Assembly (NCBI GenBank): GCA_008711295.1
Contig: VUYV01000213.1
Coordinates: forward strand, 1,361,644-1,425,643
Direction: 5' to 3'
Length of the DNA stretch: 64,000 bases
Origin: Anarhynchus alexandrinus
Taxonomy: Eukaryota > Chordata > Aves > Charadriiformes > Charadriidae
Shown here: positions 16,301-31,300 of the stretch, one piece after another
Layout of the letters: the number at the start of each line of letters is the position of its first letter
Position numbering within the stretch: position 1 is the first letter of the stretch
Notes under the pieces: model-generated
Told to the model about the DNA's origin: nothing
Seen by the model: only the letters and a program-made list of their open reading frames with translations
Database searches by the model: none
Made by a program: the position numbers and the translations under genes

Positions 16301-19300
16301 AGCCTCCATCCTCTTTGTAGCCGCCCTTCAAGTACAGCAATACTGTGATGCAGCCCCCACCAAGCCTTCTCCAGGAGGAAGAGACCTGTCTTCTTCAGCC
16401 TTTCCTCATAGGGCAGGCTCTCCGGCCCTTTGATCATCTTCATGGCCCTCCTTTGGGCCCCTTTCCCCCTGCTCACGTTTGGACTGTTTTATCTAATTAC
16501 TGGGGTGTTTTGCTTGTTTGGGTTACAAAAAACCTAGTTAAAAGATTCACAATTTTTGTTTTATTGTTGTATTATTTCTTGAGCATATTAAATCTGAACA
16601 AAAGAGTCTTTATGTTTAGAAAGACTTGAAGCAAGCCTTGTCTTTGATCTTGCGATATGTAAAAAGTTTTACAATAGTTTGAGAGACTTCTTTTAGTGTT
16701 ATGTTTTGATTTTAGATTTGAAGGTTTACTCACAAAGTTCCATAATTTGACTTTTTTTTTTCTTAATTTAGTTCTTCACTGCCTTTCCAGAGGAGTTTTT
16801 ACTTAATTTCTGGAGCAGTTTTCAATTTGAAACAAACCTTCTAACGAGACTTTGCCAGATAATCCAGTACTTTGACCTTTAGGATCCAAGCTATTTATTA
16901 TGAATTGACACAACTGTAAGGAGACTGTTTTTTAATCTTTAAGGAGAAAATTGATTCCTATTTCATAGCCTACCAAAACCTGCACTTTTGATCTTAATGA
17001 TGTAATTTTTCTCTTTTACTGATTGTGTTGTTTTGTGATTTTTAGCCTGTCTGAGGATTTGGGTAAAGGCTGTTTGTAGGTATTGCAGCTCTTATAATTG
17101 CACCACTTAATGTTAACTCAGTTCATTCTTAGCACAGTGGCCAAACTGCATTTGCCAGCTCTTTGTTCAAAAGGCCCAGTTGCAGAGCTTGCATTCTTCA
17201 CTGGTCCAGGCAAATTAAATTTGTTGATCATGCAGTAATAAGCTCTGTTCTGTTGAAATCTCTAAACCTTTGTTGCTAATACCTCTAAAAGTTTTTCTTC
17301 TTTCATGTACATTTGATGACTCGTGTAACATGTAGATGTAGCTCCTGAATACTACGTGTTTGAGTTTCTAGCTATGTTTTGAAGTTAATATGGCAAGGCA
17401 TGTTTCTGGGAAATTTTATCTTATACTGACTGCAATTTTCTTATTTTTAAATAGTTTATTCCGATATCATTCTTTCAGCTACATAGTTACAAGGATTGTC
17501 CAGAGGAAAGCTGCAGTAGGCAATTCTGTAATTGAGTACTGGCACACATGAAAACAAAATCCCACAGAATAGAGTCTAACTCCATGTGTCTGTCTTTCGC
17601 GTGTTGCATGCAGTAACTGAAGCCTTTTTTTTTGTATTTTGGGATACTGTGGTATTATTCTGCAAGTCATGTAATTAGCTATGCTTTGGTTCACAAAATT
17701 AATTGCTTCAAGTTTGGAATTAAAATCATATGGACACACACATGGAAAGGGGAGGAAGTAAGATTGTGCAGTCTTAAATCTCCTATACTCTGAAATATAG
17801 CAAAATAAGTCCCTGAGAGTGTGAACTGTCTCTTACTATTTCCAGTTATGCAGCTTTATTGTAAAGGAAGGTCAGTTGTCCATGTATAGGTGTTATTGTG
17901 TTACTAAGGTGGTAATGAAGTAGTGTCTTTGCATGCAGCCATCATTAATGACAGAGATCCTTGAATTATAGCATATTTTCTCCACTTGCCCTCATTCCAG
18001 ACCAACTGGAATGGTATTCCTGTTAGGTTTTTGTGCTTACTTCATCTCCTCTGAACTCCCCATTAAATTGTTTCTTGAGGCTCACATTTTTATTTTTTTT
18101 TCCATTTAAAAATGAGCTGTTAAGCTGAAAGCAGAGGAAACAAGGGTCTCTTAGAATAAGCGGAAAGAGAGATTTGGATTTAGGACCAGTGATTGTGCTG
18201 CAGTTGGTTTTGTTTTAACATCTACAAGGCAGTTGAAACTTGTCTGAAATGAAAAAATTTAAGCACAGTTTAAATTTTTTATTTTGTGTGTATGTATGTG
18301 GGTGGGATGTCTGTGTTAAAAGAGCTGTGAGAGGGATAAATAACTGAAGTTTGCTGGTACAGGCTTATTTAGCCCAGTGGAAGAAGAGTTGCAGGGCAAT
18401 GACACAAATTACATACTGTAAGTGAGCTAGAAAATCGCAGAGGAAATGCTATATCAGTAAGTAGTATGTATGGGAGAAGATGGATCAAGGTGGGGGGCAG
18501 CGTTGCAAGCTATACTGCAAAGTGAAAAATTTTTCTAATTCAAACTATTGTAGTTTAGTAAAGAGAGCCTGGAGTTACTGGAACTGTGAAGAGTAGAACA
18601 GCAGGTCTTTTCTGAGTTGTCATCTAGGAGAGAAGCAGTGTTGGGAATTACTGAGGTAGCAATAGCAAGGAAAATAGAAATGAAATTGTTATGCTTTTGA
18701 AGGAGTCTCACCTTCCCACATCTTGAAGTGTGTCTGCTCTATTGGTCACCTCAAAGATGTTAAAACTAGAAGCAGTACACTAGAGTGACATGCATGAGGA
18801 AACTTAAAGAATTATTTCTATATTGGGAGAAATTTAAATTAAGGTTTTTGTTTTGAGAGAAGGTGTCTGAGGATACAAAAGCAGTATATATAAACTGCAG
18901 GTGAGACTTGGAGAAGGCAAAGAATATTTATTGTTTCTTATTTTACAGAAATAAAGGGATATAATTTCAGACAGATTTTGTGAATAAGGAGAAAGAATGC
19001 TTTTTCTACAGAGACTATAATTGACCTGTGACACTTCTTGCTGTAGGGTGAAGTTGATATATCAAAGCATGTACCTATTCAGACAGCAGTCTGGGTAGAA
19101 ACATGGCAGCCCATCTGTGGATCTGTCCTCCCTAAATCAGTGCTCATAGTCTTTGATTCAGAAAACCTCTAAGGGTAGATTGCCAGATGGAAAGTGTTTT
19201 GTCATTGCTTTTTTCTTTCTTCAAACACATGCTATAAGATATACAAGTCTTTCATCTGGCTACTATGGTTGCTCTAATGTTCATCCTAACTGAATGAAAA

Positions 19301-22300
19301 CTACACTCACGTTGCCTTTGTTCTGTTCCCGTGTGTGCTACTTGAGCAAAATACAAATAACTCTTGGTTTGGCACTTCTTCATCCCAGGCTGCATTTGTG
19401 GAAATGGAGTATTGATGGAATTGTCTCACTGGGTTTGAGTGTCACCTATTTGGGTGGGATGATTTGGTCTCAGGCTTGTGAAAATTCATAAAACACTATG
19501 ATGCAGTGTTGTCAGCTGGATTTTTAGGTCAGAATAAAAGGTTTTGATGCTCTTTGCAACAGTAACCTCCCTCAGCCTGTGAATTGCTTGCCAGCTGCCA
19601 CCCTCACCTTCCATGCTTCTTACATAAGGAAAGGAGGGAAAGTGAGCAAAATTTCTGCTCTAACTTGTAATCACTGATAGCTGTTGCAAGGTGGGCTTCT
19701 TGTCTTATTTGTCTTTTAGACCAGTCAAGGTTTGCTGCACAAAAAACTTTTTTTCTCTTAAAACTAAAAATTAAAAAAAAAATTGAGAGCATGCTGTCTC
19801 CGTGGGGGCTGGTGAAAAGCCCACAAAACCTAAAAAACTATCTCTCCCCAAACAGAAGTCCCACGTGTTTAAGGACAAATGAGATGGACGAGAAAACTTG
19901 GTGGGAGGGAGACAACAGCACTGCAAAGGCAGCTCGATTTTGCTGTGTTGGTTTAGATCTGTCTGTTAATACATAGAGATGCAATATCTGGGAAACCAGG
20001 CAATGGAGGTCTTAAAAATACAATTTCTGCTTTCCCAGTTGCGAGTTCTGTGATACATGCTTATTAAAAACACTTTTCTAGAAAGTATTCCTGTCTAAAT
20101 GCTGCAGTATAAGCAAAACTAATACTGCTAGTAAAGTATTATTATGGGGAAAGTGAAAACTACCTAGGCACGTTAGCTCTGTATAATTTAGAGTTTTAAA
20201 ACAGCTTGTAAAACTGGCCTTTTTTCTTTAGCAATGTCTAGATCTAGTACCTGGTAATTTTAATATTTACAGGTGTCTTTCTCTCTAATAATAGCTCAGC
20301 TGCTGCTTCTGAAAAAAAAGCTGGATCTGTTGAAACAGTTTAAGCATCAGATTTCTTTTCTGATTCCTCAGTTTAGAAAGTAAAGGGACAGACAACTCAG
20401 CTGATGGACTGTGCTGCTGCGGTAACCTCCTGAGCAAGCTGTGGTGAGGTGGGGAACAGTGGGCAACACCTTCAGCTGAATACAGATTACAGATGTAAGA
20501 CACAGGAATACCACCTTAAAGACAGGCTAAACTTGATAAAAGGGAAAGGGCGATCTTCAGTTTTCAGCACGATGTTGGTAGACCTCAGGTAGACGATCTG
20601 CAAAACTCCAGAGTTGTTTTTTGTGGTTTTGAAGAAGACCTGCATACCAGTCTACGTATGCAAACAAGCAGACAAAATTGGAGTGTACTTGAAGAGGTGG
20701 TTAATGTGTATTCAAAGCGTAGCCCAGTTCTTTTTAAGTGAAAGCTATTATGGCAGCACTATGTAAGATTTCTCACGTTTTGTTTGTTTGGGGATTTTTT
20801 TTCCCCAAAGTGTAGGTGGCCCTTCAGTTCCTTAAATAAAAATGAGACTTCAATGGGACACACATGGCAAAGGATTAAAACTGGATAACTGCTGTTATCA
20901 CTGATGCCAAGCTCCGGTTTAGTTTTCCCTTATATGCAGCACTGAAAGTTGTGCTGGTATTTGAGCTGATTCACAAGCAGTCACAAGCTTCTGCCCCGAG
21001 GGTGCCTCTGCTTATTAGAGAGATGTAGTTGCTGCATACTGTTCTAATCCAGTGCTGCATGTCTGTCAAACCAGCTAAAAATGTTTTTGTACAGGTAATA
21101 AGTGCCACAAGTAATCTTTTTAGTATTTAAAATCCATCTGTGGTAATTACAGCCACCTGTTAGATTCAGAGTGAAATAGCCTTGCACTGAAATCAGTGGA
21201 GCTGACTGCTTTGTCTAGCATGGTCAATGCTAGTGACATGTAATACACTGGCATATCTGGCAAGAAGAGGTGTTTTGAAGTACTCTTAAGTGGTATGAGG
21301 TAACAGAGCCAGAGACCATCTTTTTAAAATGACTTTTGCATCTTCATATTTTTTCGTATTTCTTTACTAGTTCTAAGGAGCTCTTTGAATCTAAACATGA
21401 AATTGAGGTTAATACAATGTATGTAAGGTCTGTGACTGCTGCATTCTTGCCAAGTTACTCTGTTTAGAACAACTGATGTTTCTGATAGCCAGCGAGAGGC
21501 TCAAAAATAAAAACGCACTCTTGTATTGCAGTTGCGCATTCAGATCCAAACAAAATAAGTAAAAATGAGGTCAGAAATGAGTAGTCACTTTTTCCACAGC
21601 AAGATTCCAATTTGGAATTAACACTTGTATAGTTGGTGGTGTAGTTGAGATGTGCATAGAGCAGACATGTTTCCCAACAGCATGTACAATTCTGTATTCT
21701 TTACATTTTTCCTTTTTATTCAAGAATCCTGGTTTGAAAAGCTTACTCGGAAACTGATTTCAAAACTTGTCCTTTATCCAGAGATTACATTGTAATTTTT
21801 GGGATGCAAATACGCTTGCAGCTCTAAGGATTGAGCAACTCCAAATCTTGAGAAGAAAAAATTACTGGAATTATATTACGTCAAGTGGTTTGTAGTTTAA
21901 AGAAAACCAAAGTTAGGGTTGGTTCTGCAGCACAAAAAAAAACCCCATCTTCTGTGTACAGATACAACTGTCCTTACTGCATACAAAAAGCTTTATTTAC
22001 TGTTCTTCTACCTTATTCAATGAGTGGATAGTTCTTTGAAGTTTTCTTTTTAAAGATGTTACAGACTTCATGCTTGCTGCCTAAGCTTTGGTCAGAGATC
22101 TTCTTATATAGGCATTTCTAGGGAGTTATGAATTAATTTGTTTCTTAATACTGTGACACAGAATAAGCTTTTTTTTCTCTTTATGTGCTAGCAAGAGGAG
22201 CATGGCAGCCAGGACTGTCACTTATCTAACCCAAGTTCAGTAACTCGCTCAGCATTGCACAGGTGCTTCTTGTGGAAAGAATAGCTCAGTTTCCTTGGTC

Positions 22301-25300
22301 TGAGAGCAGTGTTTCTGTAGTTCCTTGCTTGATTGACTTAAATCAAGATCTTTTTCAGCCAATAGTGTAAGTATAAGGGCCTAGCAGACAAAAGGCTTGC
22401 TTACTTCTGGATAACTTTGTCCTAAATAGAGCACAGAATTTGGGAACACGGGGAAGGAAGCACGTAATGAATTTTAATCTTATGCTAGATGTATATGGGT
22501 TGAGTGGATAACCTCAGTTTATTTTCTCTTATAATACACAATTTCTCTGCATTCACCCTGCCCAACCTGCTCCTCCTTAACCCCAACAATGGCTGAACAA
22601 AATCCCCAAAAGCATAAGTATGTTTTGTTTTGGAATATATTGACATTCTAGAATCAATTAGTGGTGTTGGAGCCTTTGTACTTACTGCTTGGGTTTCTGC
22701 TACTTAATCGCAGTGACTTGTAGTGTTGGTGAATGGTCCTCTTTTCCATAGAACAGTAACAGAAGGAGGTCACCCTCTTCTGGTTGTTGGGTGCTACAGC
22801 TGTGAGCTTCAAATAGAGGCGCAGGCTCAGACTTCTAAAATCAGCTCATCTGGCAAGAGGTGTGTTGTCTCATGGTCAACAACTACACCTGTCTCTAACG
22901 GTCCTCCTCTTTCCCCCACCTCCACTGCTCCTGCAGCCTTCTTGCAATTCATGTCTTCCATTGAAGTTTCTCTGCCTTGTCCTGTAGCACATTAGCAAGG
23001 TCTTTGAGAGAACATGAGAGAAACAGTTTTTGTTCTCCATTTCTGTGACTTAGTGTGCGCAAAATGAGACTTTTATTTTCCCTGTATCTTCTGGAAATGT
23101 CTGAGCACCTGAAGGAAGGTTCATCAATACAGGAGGGAAAGTAAGTAGATGTCTTTGAAACAGACAATATCTGGCAACGTTAACTGTAAGTGCTTTTAAT
23201 ATTTTGGTGACTTGGTATTGGAGAGGTTAAAGCAGAAGACTGTACGGTGTAATCAACTAATTTCAGTCAGTAGTTTGGTGACTGCAATTCAGTTATTACT
23301 AAACTGTTAGTAATCTATATGTGTGTGTGTGTAGGCTGGAAGCGAGCATCTAAGCGGGGAGACCAGCAAGGATTCAATAACAGAGGAGCAGAGGTGAAAC
23401 AAGACAAAACTGGGGGGAGACCATCTTTCAGGGAACACCGTTCCTATGAAGCAGGAGGACAAGCAGAATTCACAGTAAAAAGGTATGTATGGTACTGGGA
23501 GAGGTAAGGTGTCTCATGGAGGATCTGCCCGTGGGTGGGAAGGGAAAGACTTAACTTTAAAAAGAGATCTGGTAGCCAGATGTGACTTGAAGGCATGGTT
23601 GCATTATTAGTGTGTAGATTTGTTGCAAGACAACTTAGTTCACGGGCGTCAGAGCTGGCATGAACTGAACATTGGTCGGCTTCAATCAGCCAGTCAATCA
23701 GCTTCCTCACGGATTGATTTGGAGCAGTTTTGTTAAATGTTAGAAATGTAAGGTAAAACCGAAAAGTGCAGAGATCTGAAAATATAACCTCTAGTCTGCA
23801 ACGTAAATGTTCGTTTCTGAGTTCGCATACCACGCTGTGTAGAACATGTGGTGCAGGTTACTGTTCAAACCGAGAAGAAACCTTTGTTGTACTATTTACT
23901 GCTTGGACAGTGGATGTATATCAATTTTGCTTTCTTTATAAGCACTAGAAAATTCCACCTAAATCTTTAATGCTTGAGAGCATGGCTGTTCTTCCTTTAC
24001 ATCAGGATAGTTAGTATTTAACAAGTTCCCTGAAATTTTTAGCAGTTGCATATAAATCTGGGTTGATTTTTTTCAGTGGAGCTATTGTCTGATAAAGTTG
24101 CTGAAGATTTGACAGTTTTATAGTGTTTTACTTAACTTCTCTGATGTTTTCAGTGTTATCAATAAACAGCTGAACTTTCCATTCCTGTTATCTCTAATAA
24201 TTCCCCCTGAGTTCAGTTTATGTCCATTGTAATGACAAAATTAATACAACTGTACTGTGTGCTGTGTAAAGATGCACTCTAAAAATTGTACAGTAGCTCT
24301 CCATTCTGATGTCTCACAGCTGCACGAATACACCCATTTGAATTTTTTAGTCCTTGTTAACAAAAATCTAACTAGAAGTCTTCTTTTTAGACCAATTGAA
24401 AGATTAGACTGTGCAAAGCCAGTAAGAGGTCGTGGCGGAGGAAGAGGTGGAATGCGAGGTAGAGGAAGAGGTGATGGAATCAACAGAAGTTTCAATGGCT
24501 TTGACCAAAGTGGAAAACGGGAATTTGAAAGACAAAGTGGGAATGATAAAACGTAAGTGTTTTGTGTGCTGTTTCTTACTTGGTGTACAAGTAAACAATA
24601 GTCAGCAGTGCAGTAGTGTGTCTTAAGTATTCTGTTCCCTTCTTCTATACCCAAGGCGGCTGGCAAAAACTCAATACTGGTTTTAGTTTGAGGTCCTAAT
24701 GAAAAAAAAAAAAGCTTTTGAACTCTTGTAACAATGTTTCTGTCTCTAGAGGGATGAAAGCAGATGACAAAAAGGGTGGAGGTGGAACTCACAACTGGGG
24801 ACTAATTAAAGATGATACAAGGTACAACGTATACTTGTGGCCATCACAGATCATAATTTTTTGTGGCCCACCTTTAGATCATAATTTTCTGTTCATCAGT
24901 TTCATGTCCATTTTGAGATTTATAAGCTTTGCTTTCTACTAATTGTTGTGATAAATGTAGTTTTACAGTTTTCTGAACTCATCTCCTTCATGTTGGTGAG
25001 ATTAAATTGTAGCAAAGGCATGGTGGTGTTTATTCAGTTAGGACTGCCAAAATCTGCCTGGGGCCAAGTTGGCTTTTAACTAATAGAAGTTATGACTTTT
25101 CTCAATAGTCAAGTAAGTGGGACTCTGGTATTTAATGGCATTGCTACAAAATGCTGATTAAAAGATTCAAACTCTGTTAGTGAGCTTAAAGTCCACTCTC
25201 TTTTTCTCAAGTTTTATGTATAAATTGCAAAGCTGTAATGCACTTCAATGTGGCTCTGGAGGTAATATTTAGCTGACTCTACCACTGAAATACATTTTGA

Positions 25301-28300
25301 GGTGCACAGGAGGTTCAGTAACAGAATGTGATGTCTTACTAATGGTAAGTTAGATTAAAAAAAAAAATTGGGATTTTTCAATTCAATTCTGCCTTTCTCT
25401 TACTAGTTTCTGTTTAGATTTGCAAAAAGCTCATTGGAAATATAGGCTTTTGTCCATTTTTTGCACCTAGCAATATGCTACTCTTTTCTGGTAGCTTTTG
25501 TTCTCATATGCATTTAAAGTCTTTAATTGAAGGCTGATAAAGGACAAAGAAAAGGCAGTGCTTTGAACTTACAGCAAACGTCTTTGGCCACATACACATT
25601 CATTCACAAAATTATTTTAGAGATAAAATTTTATTTCTAAAACTTCCATTGTGGATTCAGGCAATCTGGCTAAATGGTTGAAAAATACAGCCTTGATGGG
25701 TAATAATTTTGGGGCTTGATATTCCAACTTCTTCTGAAAGGCTGTACAAGCTTCTATCTCTTCTATAATATTTCATACTAAAAGTAAAAGATTGGTTAGG
25801 TACTCCGACATTTCAAAACATAGGATCAGCTAGGTTAACGTATTTCTGAGCTGATAGCACAAAACTAGCTTCTGTAGGATGCCAGGGAAAGTTGTGTGAA
25901 CTTCATAAAGTACGAGAAATTTAAGATCCCTTGTATTTATCTCCCCAGTTAATTTTTTTAGTTCAGTAGCATCAGAACTTATGATATAAACGTGAGATGT
26001 CAATGCTTTCTTGGGATGTGGTGCATGTGGTGGAAGTGACATTAAATGGGAGTTTTCTAAACAATTCTAAAAGCATGTCTGTGCTTGAATTGTGCTCAAT
26101 GATGCATCGAAGGTAGAAGGTGTTAATTTTAAATATGTATGCCTACCAGTGGAATGAAATTAAGTATGCTAATGCTCCCATTTGACAGTGAACTAATGTC
26201 TGTGTTACAGAAAGTATGAACTTAAGAGTACGAATTTTACCATTTTAATAGTTGAAAAAACAAAAAGGCAGACCTAAACATCAGTGATATACTGTAGTCA
26301 AGTATTGGTATTAGTATTCACAAATAAATTATTTTGTCTTTGTGCATGCTTTTTATTTTTTTTTATTAAAAGTACAAGGAAGTCGGATTTTCCTAATACT
26401 TCTCATTTTGTTAGTCACTCAACTAGCCACTTAGTAGATCTACTTTCTGCTTAAGATCCTAGAGTTTTTCTCCTCTATTTTTTCCCTTCCCAAGGAATTC
26501 TGGAAAAAAGTAATGCATCGATCTGCAAGTGTTTTTTTCCGATGTGACTCATGAAGACTTTCTGGTTTTTTTTTTTTGTTTTCTGTTTTAGTGGGATGGA
26601 ACAGACTGCTCCTATGGAAGAGACTACAGAAACAGCTGAGCAGCCAGGGGTGTCTGAAGGAGACCCTCTGAACAAGTATAGTCTGACTGAAATATTTTCA
26701 TTCTAAACACAAAGAAAACAATTGACTGTTAGTTATACATTTGTATTGGGAGGCACACTTGAAATGTGAACTGTGAAGTTTTGTTAGTGCACGTGTTTAA
26801 AGACAGAAAAGTTTTGTCTATATTTGTTAGTCAAGAAAGTGCATCCCTAATTCTGGCTACAGCTTGGTTTATACAGCTGTAGATTGCATTTAATTGCCCA
26901 GTAATGGTTATGATCCTAGGATTTGGTGACAATTTAAGGAGGAGCTACGTATTGTCTGTTACCTTTTTAGCTTGGCTTATTTGTAAAAACTAACCTGCAT
27001 TGTGAAGTTCTCTATGACAAAACGGTATTCAAAGTGCCTATGCAATCATACAACTAAAATACCCTACGATAACATTCTCTAAGTCAGTATTCATCAATCA
27101 CTAATACCATGCAGTTGTCCTCTATTCATGAAGGGCCTCTATAGAACTTGAAAAACTTGCTGGAAATGGTCTTGCAGTGAGCCTTAGAAGTAGGGAAACT
27201 GAGAGAGAAAACTGCCCCTCATCTTCTGGCTTTCATTCTTGTCAGCATCAGTGAGAATTTACTTCACAGCAAATAAACACTGGCTTAAGAAAAAGTAACT
27301 GGACAATCTTGTCTCAAGTAAGAGACTTCAAAGAATAATCAAATAGCATGTGGTGAATATCTCCTAGTGAGTGAAAGAGGGTCATTGCAATATGGGTCAG
27401 CCTTCTCTTCTGCTATGAAGAGAAATTAGCTTCCTACGAAGCCTTTTTTACCAAATGATGCAGCTCCAGTTATTAGTGCCCTTGGTTCATTTCTTAGTTA
27501 TAAAGTTGACTAGACTACAAAACCTGTTTTATATGTTCAGGCTGTATAACCCTGTAAGAAGTTGAGTTGATATAGCTTTGATTCTTTTAATTTTAAACTA
27601 TCTTTTAGTATATAGTTAGAGCTGTTAATACATGGGGAAATCTGTTTCTGAAATTGAATGACTATGGATTTTCAGAAAACTGTTTTTAGACTAACTTAAG
27701 TCAGATGGGTAGTGTAGATAAAATGTCAAAAATGCGCTGTATTAGCTAAATATGAGAACTGTTATTCAGCTGTTTTTGCCAAATATTGGTACCGTTACTT
27801 GTTTCAGATTTGTATTTGTTTCTACTCCAATTCAAGCTCTTTGTAGATGTGTGCTGACATCGGTTCCTTGTAGAGCGTAAGGCATGAGAAGTATATGTAA
27901 TGGCAACGGCGTCTGACAGAATCTGCCAGTTGTCTTTAATTCTCTTCCCTTTCTCAGAGATCACTAGGTATTCGGTCAGACTGTAAGACTTTCTGGAGAT
28001 TTTACTCCTCTTCATGTTTTTTTTTTTTTTAAAAAAAATCTTCATTTAGGAATAGTCCACTGAAATCCATAAGATTCAAAAATGCAAGTAACCTACAAGT
28101 ACAGAATTCTGCATTGTGTACTCTTGCCAGTGTGGTAAATATTGTACTGAAGACTCACAAATCTGTGTACAAAATACATATACCTCATTGCACTTACCTT
28201 TGAGGGCAGTGTCAGCTTGGTGACTCTATGTATTTTAAAATAGAAGAGGAGACATTGTCGAATAGTGCCTAGGTAATTAGGGATGGTTGTATGGCATACA

Positions 28301-31300
28301 TCTTGACAAATGGAATTATTTTTATTGTTCTTCTAATATTTAGAAGTTGGTGGGGTATGGTTTTCAGGCTTCAGGATGTATTTTAAGGTCTCATGCTTAG
28401 GTTGCCTGTGCTCTCCAGAGTTGCTGTCTTCTGTCAGGTAGCGTAACACCAGCAAAAGAGCCTAGCTAGGCTGCCTTCTGCTTTCGCTACTGCCTCAATA
28501 TGGAGGGTGTAGGGGGGTGTGTTTGCTCTAAGCTACTGCTAGGATTGTTCCCATTTTGACTTTTAAATGCAGCGACTCCAAGGAAACCATTTCTTTTCTA
28601 CTGCTTTATTGCAGTTTTGTGCTTGTATTGAGAAAGACATGAAAAACATTGGTTTGTTTCTTCTCTTATTCTCTTTCCTGTTGTAACTGTTTCCGTTTAA
28701 AAGAAAGAAAAAAGGTATTCCTGTAAATTGGGAATAATCTCTCTGCGTTGAGATACTGTATAGCTTCTTGGTGTGGTACTAGCTAATAATTTCAGGGCAA
28801 CTCTGGAAAGACTTCTTAAGGCCTTCTGTATTTTATGGGGTCTTGCCTTCTGGACTGCATCCACATTGCTGTACTTGAGCTTCAATTTGCAAAGTATTGC
28901 AGGACAGGAGTTTCTTTAATACTTCTGTAATGTAAATCAAGTTGTTTCCTTCCATATCTTCAAATTTTCTTGAGTGTATCAACTATCTATCTCTGTTTAT
29001 AGCATCCCAAACGGTGTGCTAATAGTTGTGGGTATTTGCTGCAAGTAGTTTAAGTATCAAATATATAAATAGTAGAGCAGTATAGGCTTTCCTCACAGCT
29101 GCTTTGTGTTGAACTTGTCTTCACAGTCTAAACAATGTAACACACTTCTGTTGACTGGCAATTCAAATGAATAGATTTTTCTTTTTAATCAGTAAGACAC
29201 ACAGTCTAATCAATTCCTATCAAAGGTATTTGCAGAGTTAGTATTTATTCTGTGGGATTTTCTTCCATTTTTTCATACAGGACTTTCTTCCTTTTTGGTG
29301 GAGCTATGTATTCTTCTGGTCATGTAATAGGAAGACTTCAAAATTTGTCTTCAAGTTGGCTGAGTTATTTACCTTTCTTGTTTGTTTTTTTGGTTTTGTT
29401 TTTTTTTTTTTCTGCAGTGACATAAAGCTATCCATAGACCAGGCCAAATCTTCATAGATATTTGGTTCAGTGTTTTTTCTTCTATAGTTAACTCTTACAG
29501 TTGTTGCTTGCTCTTGCTGTGTTTAACTTTGAACTTTGCTCTAACTGGTGGTAACGCTCCTGTAAATGATGTTTAATATGCAGCTGAATAATACAAAAAC
29601 TGATCTGAAAAAGACCCACTATCGTTATTTTTAATGATATGAAACTAATCAGCCAAACAACTGAGCTGAATGCCATTCTTTTTCATTTGCATTTCTTCTG
29701 CATATTAATGGCTTCATGTAGAGCAGTTCCTGCATGGAAGGCATGCATAGTAAACAAGGTATAACTAGAGAGTTATGGTCATCCATTGAAAACACTGAAG
29801 TGGTAGGACCTGTTACTGAAGGCTCCCGTTTGGTGTTTTGGTATGTACTTGTATTGCTCAGGTGCCTGGCAGTGTTTTGTGAGCACGATAGTTGTGTGCC
29901 AAGGAGCTTATTAACTTGATTAATAAAAATGCACACCAAGCAGTTACTAAAAATGTGTAAGGTTAGAAGGTAGAAAGTAATGCACAGAGTGCACTTCCAT
30001 GCAGGCTTGGTGCCCAGAATAACCTACTACAATTGAGTCTCTGTCCAAAATGTGATATGTAGGTTCCTGTTGCTGTGCTTCACTAATGGGAGGTGTTTCC
30101 CCTTGGGAGACTTGGCGTCCTAAACCAAACTTGTACTGCTAATAACCTAGCAGCTGAAACCATCCTTTGGAGTAAAAATGAAATCATACGTTGGAGTTGA
30201 AAAAACAAATGTTTGCAGTGTAAATCCACCAGTATTTCCTTTAGAACAGGCAAGTGGTTGTTTTTGATAGATATGTACTTTTCAAAGCTTTTTTGAGAGG
30301 TCAAGTTGCTGTGTAGTAAAATGTCCTCGTGTTGTCTTATGATCATAGGAATTTAGATCTGAAAGGATTATTGCTTACACTGCAGATAACTGCACAGAGC
30401 TGGCCTTAAAGCTCCACTCAAATGCTTGTTTTTCTTTTGGAAATTGAGAGATTGATAGCTGCTTCTCAAGTACTTCTTGCAACCAGTTCTGTATCTTTCT
30501 GTAGCTCTTGCCAAGGACTGAAATGGCATCTCCCTAATGTGGTGAAAACTTACTGGGAGAGGAGGACAAAAGACTTCCTGAAGTTCAGATATGCAATTTA
30601 CTGATTCTGTCCTGAAGTAGTGGCTTAGGAAGAAATTAAACCAATTTAGTAGACCCCCTTTTTATTAGTTTATTAATTAGTTTATTAGTATGGTATTTGA
30701 CTTGTTTCTGCAGAAAACTATTATGGTGATGAAGTGAGTTGTGCTCCCTGCATGTGATGCTGCTTATTAGGGAACAGCTTTCTGCAAATATCATTAAAAG
30801 TACACCTGTAGTGTACTGTAATAGCTGCTGGTCCTGAGCAAGTCTGTCTTGGTCAGCATCAGAAAAGTGAGGGAAGAGTAGTTAAGCAGTGATGAGTGAA
30901 GAAGAATGTTTGGTTTTTGTCTTGTGTATCTTGTCTTACAAATACAGACGTAAAGCCTTGGACTTCTCTCTTTACAGTTCAAAAATATGCAAGGCAGAGT
31001 CTGACGTACTCCGTACGTCTTCCTTGAACATATCATCATTATTGCACTTTGTGACAAATAAAAGCTGGGCTAGGATTAATGTGGTTTTGCCAGGTGATAC
31101 TCTTTCCTTGTGTACTACTATGTCTGACAAAATCCAAGAAGCATCTTGTGAGATTAACAAAGCAAATGTTAATAATTACCTAGATCCCATGGTGTGATCA
31201 TTGTGTGTTTTTGATGACTGAAAGCTGCACTGAAGAATGAATCCATCCCATTGTCATCCTGCAGTATGAGTTGATGCAATTGGGGTGTCTTAAAACTGCT

